Source: an uncultured Clostridia bacterium (GTDB taxonomy: Bacteria > Bacillota > Clostridia > Christensenellales > Borkfalkiaceae). From it: a DNA stretch of 43,091 bases. Shown piece after piece: positions 31,749 to 38,714 of this stretch. The notes below the pieces were generated by a model. The model did not search any database and had not been told where the DNA came from. It worked only from the letters and a program-made list of their open reading frames with translations. The stretch lies in the NCBI GenBank assembly GCA_944367955.1, contig CALVWU010000003.1:1-43091 (forward strand), read 5' to 3'. Every line of letters begins with the position of its first letter. Within the stretch, counting starts at the first letter, position 1. Made by a program: the position numbers and the translations under genes.

Positions 31749-31892
31749 ATTATTGCGGCGTTTAATGCCCGCGCCCGCTCCCGTGCGGCGCGGATGCCCC
31801 GTCGCTTTGCGTAAAAAATTGTCGTATAAGACGTTTTTATGACGGCATTGTAATAATTTTTTGAAAAATCGGTATAAATTTTAAAAAAGGTA

Positions 31893-31921
31893 TTGAATTT
31901 ATCCTCGATTGCTGATAAAAT
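31893..31921 (+). promoter_or_regulatory. sigma-A promoter of the small P-loop gene
   Basis: TTGAAT (31893-31898), 17 bp, TAAAAT (31916-31921). Confidence 0.85.
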
Positions 31922-31929
31922 AAAGTAAA

Positions 31930-31946
31930 CATAGTTTAAAACTATG
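31930..31946 (+). promoter_or_regulatory. palindrome at the 5' end of the P-loop mRNA
   Basis: CATAGTTT-A-AAACTATG is a perfect 17-bp inverted repeat that begins at the expected transcription start and ends just before AAGGAGG. It could be a 5' stabilising hairpin or an operator. Confidence 0.6.
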
Positions 31947-31967
31947 CACAAGGAGGAATAAATCACC

Positions 31968-32375
31968 ATGATTAAAATTATTTGCGGCAGCAAGGGCTCC
32001 GGCAAGACCAAGCAGATCATCCAGGCGGCAAACTCAAACGTTGCTTCGGCCAAGGGATTGAGCGTGTTCATCACCGATACGAAACGCTATATGTACGATA
32101 TAGTGCGCGACGTAAGGTTTATCGACGTAAACGATTACCACGTTGCGGGCGAAGACGCTTTCTGCGGTTTTGTAAAGGGCATAGTTGCAGGCAATCACGA
32201 TACCGAATACATCTACATAGACGGCATTGCGCGCATTGCGGGCAAGGCTCTCGGCGAGCTGGCCGCCACTTTCTATATGCTCGATAAAATTTCCAACGAC
32301 AGCGGTTTGGTCATCACGGTAACTTGCAGTTGCGACATGGCCGAACTTCCCGATTTTATCGCAAAATATTGCTGA
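31968..32375 (+). CDS. small P-loop ATP-binding protein of unknown function
   Basis: The 135-residue protein is essentially one nucleotide-binding domain. It has Walker A CGSKGSGKTKQ (about residues 6-16), a Walker B-like strand YIYIDGIARI (about 82-91) and a C-terminal strand LVITVTCS. The spacing resembles short kinase or RecA-like folds, but no substrate-binding or lid region is recognisable. I recall similar orphan proteins of this length in many Clostridia, annotated only as ATP-binding. The ribosome site AAGGAGG is strong, and the gene has its own promoter and a 5' palindrome. It ends with Cys at the C-terminus. Confidence 0.85.
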   Translation: MIKIICGSKGSGKTKQIIQAANSNVASAKGLSVFITDTKRYMYDIVRDVRFIDVNDYHVAGEDAFCGFVKGIVAGNHDTEYIYIDGIARIAGKALGELAATFYMLDKISNDSGLVITVTCSCDMAELPDFIAKYC

Positions 32376-32573
32376 GCCCGCGGGTCGGAGCGATTCCGCT
32401 TTAAGGCAATACCATGCATACGAGTGCGGCGCAAAGAGTATCTTTTCGCCGCATTTATTCTGTCGTTCGCCGCTTTCGCGCAAAAATCGGCGCGCCGTGC
32501 GGCCGCATATTTTTACAAACAACCGCGCTGGCGCGGACAAGATAAAGGATTAAAGGATTTAAGGTAAAGTAAG

Positions 32574-34061
32574 ATGCAATTCATTTCTACGCGCGGCGGC
32601 GAAAAAGTAAGCGGCGCAAGGGCGATAGTGCAGGGCCTTGCCCAAAACGGCGGGCTGTTCGTTCCCCAAACATTTCCCCCGGTTTCGCCGCAGGAGTTGG
32701 AGGACATGCTCTCGATGAGCTATGCCGAACGCGCCGCAAAAATTTTGATAAAATACCTCGACGAATACGACGAAAAAGAGCTGCTCGCCGCGTGCGAAGC
32801 GGCCTATTCCCGTTTTGAAGATCCCGATCCCGCCCCCCTTGTAAAGATAGACGACGGAATATATATTTTAGAGCTGTTCCACGGCCCCACATGCGCCTTT
32901 AAAGACATGGCCCTTACGCTTTTGCCCTATCTTTTAAAAAAGGGCTGCGAAATATGCGGAATAAAGGAAAAGATCCTCATTCTCACGGCCACTTCGGGCG
33001 ATACCGGCAAGGCCGCGCTTGAAGGCTTTAAGGACGCCGAGGGCGTTAAAATAATGGTGTTCTATCCCAACGACGGCGTGTCTAAGATGCAAAAACTACA
33101 AATGTGCACGCAGGACGGCGACAATCTGAACGTCGTGGCCGTAAAGGGCAACTTCGACGACTGTCAGACGGGCGTTAAAAACATCTTCAATTCCCCCGCC
33201 TGCGCGCAGGAATTGAAGCAAAAGGGCTATGTGCTGTCCTCGGCCAATTCCATCAATTTCGGCAGGCTGGCTCCGCAGATAGTTTATTATTTTTCGGCCT
33301 ATCTCGACCTCGTGTCGTCGGGGCAGATACAGATGGGCGAAGAGATAGACTTTTCGGTTCCCACGGGCAATTTCGGCAACATTCTCGCCGCGTACTACGC
33401 AAAGCGCATGGGACTGCCCGTGCGCAGACTGCACTGCGCTTCAAACATGAACAATGTGCTTACCGACTTCTTTAAGTCGGGCGAATACGACGCCCGCCGC
33501 GAATTTTACAAAACCACGTCGCCTTCGATGGATATTCTCATCTCGTCCAACCTCGAACGCCTCATATTCGAATTTTCGGGCAGGGATGCGGCCGTAACCG
33601 CCGAGCGCATGAAGTCGCTTAAAGAAAACAGGGATTACAAGATCTCGCCCGAAGAACTTAAAGAGATAGGCAAGATCTTCGACGGCGGCTTCGCCGATGA
33701 AGACGAGGTGGTTGAAACGGTTTACGACGTGTTCTGCGATACGGGCTATACAATGGATACGCATACCGGCTGCGCCATGAAAGTTGCCATCGACTGGTTT
33801 GAAAAGAATAAAAAGGATACCACAAACATGATAGTCGTATCCACGGCCAATCCCTACAAATTTCCGCAGGACGTGCTCTATGCCGTAACGGGCAACGACG
33901 TGCGCGATTCTTTCAAAGGCATCAAGCGGCTGCATGCCGCCACCGCCATGAAGGTGCCCAAAAGTCTTGCGGGTCTGCGCGATAAACCCGTGCGCTTTTC
34001 GTCGCAGGTAACGGCCGATAAAATGTTTTTGTCGGTGCTTGACTTTGTTTCGCAAAAGTAA
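32574..34061 (+). CDS. thrC: threonine synthase
   Basis: The 495-residue PLP enzyme converts O-phosphohomoserine to threonine. It begins MQFISTRGGE as in the long ThrC class. The PLP lysine is in LFHGPTCAFKDMAL (about 98-111), TATSGDTGKAAL is near 143, the glycine loop PTGNFGNILAAYYAK near 263, and VVSTANPYKFP near 424. Upstream are AAGGA-like runs, with AAGGTAAAG the likely ribosome site. No hom or thrB is adjacent. A terminator follows. Confidence 0.97.
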   Translation: MQFISTRGGEKVSGARAIVQGLAQNGGLFVPQTFPPVSPQELEDMLSMSYAERAAKILIKYLDEYDEKELLAACEAAYSRFEDPDPAPLVKIDDGIYILELFHGPTCAFKDMALTLLPYLLKKGCEICGIKEKILILTATSGDTGKAALEGFKDAEGVKIMVFYPNDGVSKMQKLQMCTQDGDNLNVVAVKGNFDDCQTGVKNIFNSPACAQELKQKGYVLSSANSINFGRLAPQIVYYFSAYLDLVSSGQIQMGEEIDFSVPTGNFGNILAAYYAKRMGLPVRRLHCASNMNNVLTDFFKSGEYDARREFYKTTSPSMDILISSNLERLIFEFSGRDAAVTAERMKSLKENRDYKISPEELKEIGKIFDGGFADEDEVVETVYDVFCDTGYTMDTHTGCAMKVAIDWFEKNKKDTTNMIVVSTANPYKFPQDVLYAVTGNDVRDSFKGIKRLHAATAMKVPKSLAGLRDKPVRFSSQVTADKMFLSVLDFVSQK

Positions 34062-34086
34062 AATTTTAATGCGTATTATGCTTTTT

Positions 34087-34125
34087 GGCCGCCGCGCTTT
34101 ACCAAGCGCGGCGGCCTGCGTTTTT
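34087..34125 (+). terminator. intrinsic terminator of thrC
   Basis: GGCCGCCGCGCTT (34087-34099) pairs perfectly with AAGCGCGGCGGCC (34104-34116), then TGCG and five T. Confidence 0.9.
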
Positions 34126-34359
34126 GCTTAAAAGGACGTAAAATCGCCGTATTTTGTGTGCTTTTTGTTTAAAACATATCAATTATCTTACATATAAGGA
34201 ATTCCTTACAAGCTTCTGCGGGTATTTGGGCGGGCTGCATTTATGCTGCGACGGCGGTGGCGCGGTCGGCGTTTGCGCATTCAGCGTCAAAGCGCGCGCC
34301 GATAAAAATTTTTGCAATAAATTCCGTAATAATTGCAATTCAAAATTTTCGTAAAAATA
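34126..34359. other. intergenic region between thrC and eda
   Basis: It contains the second copy of the palindromic 16-mer (34194-34209). A 66-codon frame (34154-34354) has no ribosome site and is not supported. Confidence 0.6.
34194..34209. repeat. palindromic 16-mer ATAAGGAATTCCTTAC, copy 2
   Basis: Identical to 15289-15304; both copies are in intergenic DNA downstream of a terminator. Confidence 0.8.
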
Positions 34360-34388
34360 TTGCTTTTAGCGGTGCCGTGTGATATACT
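34360..34388 (+). promoter_or_regulatory. sigma-A promoter of eda
   Basis: TTGCTT (34360-34365), 17 bp, TATACT (34383-34388). Confidence 0.85.
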
Positions 34389-34427
34389 GTATACAAATTA
34401 AAAATGTTTTCAGGAGGCTGAAATAAC

Positions 34428-35048
34428 ATGACCAACGAAGAAAAGCTTGCGCTGATAAAAAAGACTAAAATAGTTCCCGTTGTGGTATTCAACAACATAG
34501 ACGAAGTTCTTCCCAAAATGGAAGCTTTGGTAAACGGCGGCCTGCCCTGTGCCGAAATCACTTTCCGCACCGAATGCGCTGCCGAAGCAATCAAGCTTGC
34601 CGTTAAAAACTTTCCCACGGCATTCATAGGTGCGGGCACAGTCATCAACCGCAACCAGTGCGAACAGGCAATAGTGGCCGGTGCGCAGTTCATAGTTTCG
34701 CCCGGCTTCTCTCCCGAAGTTGCCGACTGCTGCGCCGAACACAACATGCTCTATCTGCCCGGCATAGTCACCCCTACCGAGGCAATGGCTGCAATAGCCA
34801 AGGGGCTCACCACGTTAAAGTTCTTCCCCGCGTCCAACTACGGCGGGCTTAAAACCATAAAGGCGATCTGTGCGGCGTTCCCCTATCTGCATATCATGCC
34901 CACGGGCGGCATAAACGCCGACAACATCTGCGAATACCTCGCCTATGATAAAATCATCGCCTGCGGCGGCAGCTGGATGATGAAGGGCACCCCCGCCGAA
35001 ATCGAGCAGTCGGTAAAAGAGGCGGTCGCACTCGTAAACGGCAAATAA
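34428..35048 (+). CDS. eda: KDPG/KHG aldolase (2-keto-3-deoxy-6-phosphogluconate aldolase)
   Basis: The 206-residue class I aldolase cleaves 2-keto-3-deoxy-6-phosphogluconate to pyruvate and glyceraldehyde 3-phosphate. KIVPVVVFNN at the start, the catalytic Glu in CAEITFRTE (about 41-49), GAGTVIN near 70, FIVSPGFSPEV near 88, and the Schiff-base lysine in LKFFPASNYGG (about 128-138) are all present, followed by MPTGGIN. The ribosome site is AGGAGG. It is monocistronic; no kinase or dehydratase of the uronate pathway is adjacent. Confidence 0.96.
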   Translation: MTNEEKLALIKKTKIVPVVVFNNIDEVLPKMEALVNGGLPCAEITFRTECAAEAIKLAVKNFPTAFIGAGTVINRNQCEQAIVAGAQFIVSPGFSPEVADCCAEHNMLYLPGIVTPTEAMAAIAKGLTTLKFFPASNYGGLKTIKAICAAFPYLHIMPTGGINADNICEYLAYDKIIACGGSWMMKGTPAEIEQSVKEAVALVNGK

Positions 35049-35074
35049 TTATATTAAGCATATTAAACAACTGT

Positions 35075-35107
35075 AGCGGGCGGCGCGGAATGCGCCGCCC
35101 GCTTTTT
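35075..35107 (+). terminator. intrinsic terminator of eda
   Basis: AGCGGGCGGCGC (35075-35086) pairs perfectly with GCGCCGCCCGCT (35092-35103), followed by T. Confidence 0.93.
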
Positions 35108-35253
35108 ATGCAAAATTATCGGCAAATTATTCCCTAAAAGTGTATTTGTAAAATCTGCGTATTGACTTTGACCCGCTTATATGTTACAATTATGCTGTAC
35201 GAACAATATAAAATTTCGGCTTATTCCAAAATGTGAATTGCCGCCCGCGCCGG

Positions 35254-35517
35254 CAAACTCCGCTTTGAGCAAGCCGTACAGCTTGTCATCCTGGGCGAAG
35301 CGCGGGTAAGGCGGCATGGCCCCTCGCTGTCCGCGCAACGGACAGGATAATGTAGCAACGCTCGTTCGCGGAACACGGCAGCGGGGACACCCCGGCACGT
35401 CGCCCGTCCTGTCATCCTGAGCGAAGTGCCGAGCGAATAGCGAGGCACGAAACCGAAGGATCTTGCAGGGATATAATAGGGCTTTGTGTATAAGTATGCG
35501 GGCATTATTGCATTGTA
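35254..35517. repeat. TGTCATCCTGAG ... GAAGGATCTTGCAG composite repeat, copy 1
   Basis: It begins CAAACTCCGCTTTGAGCAAG and has GTCATCCTG at 35285 and 35411. It ends with CCGAAGGATCTTGCAG (35453-35468) and a tail with GCGGGCATTATTGCATT. A 66-bp-type unit sits in the middle. The same left and right blocks recur, fused, at 40908-41018. Elements with TCATyCTGAGCG are widespread intergenic repeats in bacterial genomes. Confidence 0.8.
35331..35370. repeat. exact 40-bp direct repeat, copy 1
   Basis: It begins CCGCGCAACGGACAGGATAA and ends CGCTCGTTCGCG. It is identical to 35918-35957 and is a variant of the 66-bp stem-loop family. Confidence 0.9.
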
Positions 35518-35917
35518 ACTACTTCGCGGCAATCACAGTAGATTCTTCGACACGCCGCATTTGCGGCGGCTCAGAATGACATCGCGTCGGCAAACTTCGC
35601 TTTAAGCAAGCCGCGTAAACGCGGCCTGCAACCGCGCTCCGTTGCCGCCGCTCATTCGCGCAAAAGCCACGGTTTTGCGCGAGGCTAAGGAATAATTCAT
35701 GTGCTCCGCAAAAGCAAATGCGCCGCTGCGCATAACCCGCCTAAATGTCGGGTGCTATGCGCGGGCGATTTGCTTCAAATAATAAAAGGTTGCTCGGCAA
35801 AGCCTGCGCCCGCTGCGCGGCATGGATATATTGTTTGCAGCCCCCGCTGTCCGCGGAATGAGCAGAGCAATGAATAACACCTGTTCGCGGAACCTTGCTG
35901 CGGGACACTCCCGCTGG

Positions 35918-35957
35918 CCGCGCAACGGACAGGATAATGTAGCAACGCTCGTTCGCG
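35918..35957. repeat. exact 40-bp direct repeat, copy 2
   Basis: Identical to 35331-35370, 587 bp away. The flanks diverge beyond the 40 bp. Confidence 0.9.
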
Positions 35958-36203
35958 AAACATAATGCAACGGAACGTTGCCGGAACACGGCGGAGCGGA
36001 CACCGCTCTCGCGGAACACGGCAGCGGGGCAACCATGCCGAGATTTGCGTTAATTCTAAAATAAATAACGGTGCAAGCGAAACCGCGCTTTCGCGCAGCA
36101 CAACCCAATTTGCGCATACCTGCGCCTCGGCGGGTGAAGCGGGCGCAATTATATTATGCAGGGCCCGCTAAGATTGCGCCCGCGAGGGCAGAGCCCTTAA
36201 CTA

Positions 36204-36245
36204 ACGGCAAGTTGCAGGCGTCGCCAGCCGAAACTTGCGTTAATA
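36204..36245. repeat. exact 42-bp direct repeat, copy 1
   Basis: It begins ACGGCAAGTTGCAGGCG and ends ACTTGCGTTAATA. GCAAGTT and AACTTGC form a 7-bp stem around an inner GGCG-TC-GCC hairpin. It is identical to 36446-36487. Confidence 0.9.
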
Positions 36246-36380
36246 AAAATAATGATGTGCGCAAGGCGGATTCATTCCGCCGTTAAGCGCGACAACATTT
36301 GCTGCGAAGCAGGCTCGCCGGAGTGAATTGCCGCGATTTAGTAAATCGAGGGCTAAAACATATCGCGGCAAGAGAGCCGG

Positions 36381-36445
36381 CCGCGGAATAATGTTGTGCA
36401 ATGTAATAAGCCCGTTCGCGGAATCCGGCAGCGGCGACACGCCGC
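36381..36445. repeat. solo copy of the 66-bp stem-loop repeat
   Basis: CCGCGGAATAATGTTGTGCA ... TTCGCGGAATCCGGCAGCGG ... CGCCG closely follows the array units at 17871-18090. It is the best-preserved copy outside the array. Confidence 0.85.
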
Positions 36446-36487
36446 ACGGCAAGTTGCAGGCGTCGCCAGCCGAAACTTGCGTTAATA
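36446..36487. repeat. exact 42-bp direct repeat, copy 2
   Basis: Identical to 36204-36245, 242 bp away. It joins directly onto the solo 66-bp unit. Confidence 0.9.
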
Positions 36488-36490
36488 TAT

Positions 36491-36519
36491 TTGCGTCAAT
36501 TAAAATTCACGTTTAAACA
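36491..36519 (+). promoter_or_regulatory. candidate promoter of the GH13 gene, leaderless geometry
   Basis: TTGCGT (36491-36496), 17 bp, TAAACA (36514-36519). The expected start falls on the A of the ATG at 36526. The -10 is weak. Confidence 0.45.
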
Positions 36520-36525
36520 CTTATT

Positions 36526-38568
36526 ATGATCAATCGCAGTGCTCTTTTCAGTGACGAAACAATAGATTATAAATCCCCGTATGCGCCCAAGGCGGGCGAT
36601 ATGGTGGTGGTGCGCCTCAGAACGCTTAAAAACGACGTTATAAAGGCCTATATCTGTTTTGGCGGGCGCAGGTGCGAGATGATAAAGGAGAGCCGCACCG
36701 GAAGTGAAACTTTCGATTTTTACAGGCACGAATTTGTCTGTCCCGACGAAGAGGAAGTAAGCTACTATTTTCAGATCTCCGACGAAGACGACCTGGTGTA
36801 TTACAACCGCATAGGCCCCGTAACAAACAATCAGGAAGAGTACAACTTTTCGTTCGTTCCCGGTTTCGACGTGCCCGAATGGGCCAAGGGCAACGTGTTC
36901 TATCAAATATATACCGACAGGTTTTGCAACGGCGACCCCCGCAACGACGTCACCGATAACGAATATTACTATACGGGCGGGCATGTAAAAAAGGTGCGCG
37001 ACTGGAACGCCGTCCCGACCGAGCTCGACGTCGGCAATTTCTACGGCGGCGACCTTCAAGGCGTCGAAAGCAAGCTCGATTACTTCGAATGGCTGGGCAT
37101 CGACGGCATATATTTCAATCCCGTCTTTGTGTCGCCCTCAAACCACAAATACGACACGCAGGATTACGACAATATCGATCCGCACATCGCCGTGATAGAG
37201 GACGACTGCGAACACGCCATGCAGCACTGGGAAAAGCACAATGGTTTTGCCGCGCGCTATATAACGCGCGTAACCTCCCGCCGCAATCTGGCCGCAAGCA
37301 ACGAATACTTTGCCTCCCTCGTGCAAAAACTGCATTCCCGCGGCATGGCAGTCGTGCTCGACGGCGTGTTCAACCACTGCGGTTCGTTCAATAAATGGAT
37401 GGACAGAGAGGGGATATACCTCAACAAACCCGGCTATTCAAAGGGTGCGTATCAGTCGATGCGCAGTCCGTACCGCAAATATTTCAACTTCACAAAGGCA
37501 TATCCGCCCCCCGAATACGAGGGGTGGTGGGGGTTTAACACCCTGCCCAAGCTCAACTATGAAAAGAGCGATGAACTGTGCGAAAGTATTTGGAAAGTGG
37601 GCGAAAAATGGGTCTCCGCTCCCTATAACGTGGACGGATGGCGTCTCGATGTGGCGGCGGATCTCGGCCACAGCCCCGAATTCAACCACAAATTCTGGCA
37701 AACCTTTGCCGAAAGAGTGAAAAAATCAAATCCGAACGCCTTTATCTTTGCCGAGCATTACGGCGATCCCTCGCCCTGGCTCAACGGCAGGGAGTGGGAT
37801 TCGGTAATGAATTACGACGCCTTTATGGAGCCGGTAACGTGGTTTTTGACGGGCATGGAAAAGCATTCCAACTACTTCGATCCAGCAAAATATAACAACG
37901 GCGCGGCGTTCTTTTACGATATGAACAAGAGCATGGCACGCCTGCCGCGGCCCTCGCTCGACAGTGCCGTAAATCAGCTTTCAAACCACGATCATTCCCG
38001 CTTTTTAACGCGCACAAACCGCACTCCCGGCACATTAAAGGAAAAGGGCGGGGCGGCCGCCGAAGAGGGGGTGGACGTGCGCGTGATGAAGCTGGGTGTG
38101 CTCATTCAGATGACGTGGCCGGGCAGCCCCACCGTATATTACGGCGACGAGGCCGGGCAGGTCGGCTGGACCGACCCCGACTGCCGCCGCACATATCCGT
38201 GGGGGAACGAAAATATATCCCTTTTAAAGGCGCACAAAGATGCTATCGCGCTGCGCAAAAAGTTAAGCTGTATGCGGCTTGGTTCAACAAAGGCCCTCGA
38301 CGCCGGCAACGGCTATATAGCCTACGGCAGGTTCGATTCCTTCGACATGGCCGCCGTGGTCGTTAACAACAACGATAAAGAGATAACCCTCTCCGTTCCC
38401 GTGTGGGAGCTGGGCGTGGGTTGGAGCGACAGGCTCGGCCTGTACTTCTGCGTGGGGTTCGAAGGCAGTTCGCCCGAACATATGCTTGAAGTAAGGTTTG
38501 GCAGAATGACCGTTACGCTGCCCCCGCATTCGGGCTGCGTGTACGGAAAATCATTAAAAAACAGATAA
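36526..38568 (+). CDS. GH13 alpha-glycosidase (neopullulanase/cyclomaltodextrinase-like)
   Basis: The 680-residue protein has an N-terminal beta domain of the CBM34 kind (about 1-120) and then a GH13 barrel starting FYQIYTDRFCNGD. The catalytic residues are visible: nucleophile Asp375 (DGWRLDVAAD), acid/base Glu410 (FIFAEHYGD) and the stabilising Asp489 (LSNHDHSRF). A C-terminal beta domain follows. It should hydrolyse alpha-1,4 and perhaps alpha-1,6 links in maltodextrins or pullulan. There is no signal peptide, so it acts in the cytoplasm, in line with glgB next door. No Shine-Dalgarno precedes the ATG. Upstream lies the repeat mosaic. Confidence 0.92.
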   Translation: MINRSALFSDETIDYKSPYAPKAGDMVVVRLRTLKNDVIKAYICFGGRRCEMIKESRTGSETFDFYRHEFVCPDEEEVSYYFQISDEDDLVYYNRIGPVTNNQEEYNFSFVPGFDVPEWAKGNVFYQIYTDRFCNGDPRNDVTDNEYYYTGGHVKKVRDWNAVPTELDVGNFYGGDLQGVESKLDYFEWLGIDGIYFNPVFVSPSNHKYDTQDYDNIDPHIAVIEDDCEHAMQHWEKHNGFAARYITRVTSRRNLAASNEYFASLVQKLHSRGMAVVLDGVFNHCGSFNKWMDREGIYLNKPGYSKGAYQSMRSPYRKYFNFTKAYPPPEYEGWWGFNTLPKLNYEKSDELCESIWKVGEKWVSAPYNVDGWRLDVAADLGHSPEFNHKFWQTFAERVKKSNPNAFIFAEHYGDPSPWLNGREWDSVMNYDAFMEPVTWFLTGMEKHSNYFDPAKYNNGAAFFYDMNKSMARLPRPSLDSAVNQLSNHDHSRFLTRTNRTPGTLKEKGGAAAEEGVDVRVMKLGVLIQMTWPGSPTVYYGDEAGQVGWTDPDCRRTYPWGNENISLLKAHKDAIALRKKLSCMRLGSTKALDAGNGYIAYGRFDSFDMAAVVVNNNDKEITLSVPVWELGVGWSDRLGLYFCVGFEGSSPEHMLEVRFGRMTVTLPPHSGCVYGKSLKNR

Positions 38569-38714
38569 CGCGCCCGCGCAAAAGCGCGAAACAACGACGG
38601 CGCAGGCCCTTTTAAAATGCGGCCGTTATCTGCGGCAAAAATCAACTTCTGCGGCACATATGTGCCGTTCAATTAAAAATAATTTCCGCCCTGAGGCGGA
38701 GCAAGGGGGAAAAT

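Larger units (their letters stand above)
35108..36490. repeat. gene-free mosaic of stem-loop repeats
   Basis: About 1.4 kb with no supported gene. It is packed with stem-loops: 35656-35682 (10-bp stem), 35712-35775 (long imperfect stem), 36139-36183 (11-bp stem), 36265-36281 and 36328-36371 (10-bp stem). It also holds diverged copies of the 66-bp repeat (35331, 35851, 35918, 36381), two exact long direct repeats, and TGTCATCCTGAG/GAAGGATC elements. Several minus-strand frames here translate only repeat sequence. Confidence 0.85.

Noticed and set aside
35712..35775. Integron attC-like site
   Set aside because: The long imperfect hairpin lacks the conserved RYYYAAC/GTTRRRY end boxes, and there is no integrase.
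35177..36117. Minus-strand frames of 70-120 codons in the repeat mosaic
   Set aside because: They have no ribosome sites, share the same peptide fragments among themselves, and are translations of stem-loop repeats.
35965..36516. Plus-strand frames sharing the peptide GKLQASPAETCVN
   Set aside because: The shared peptide comes from the exact 42-bp direct repeat; there is no ribosome site or coding codon bias.
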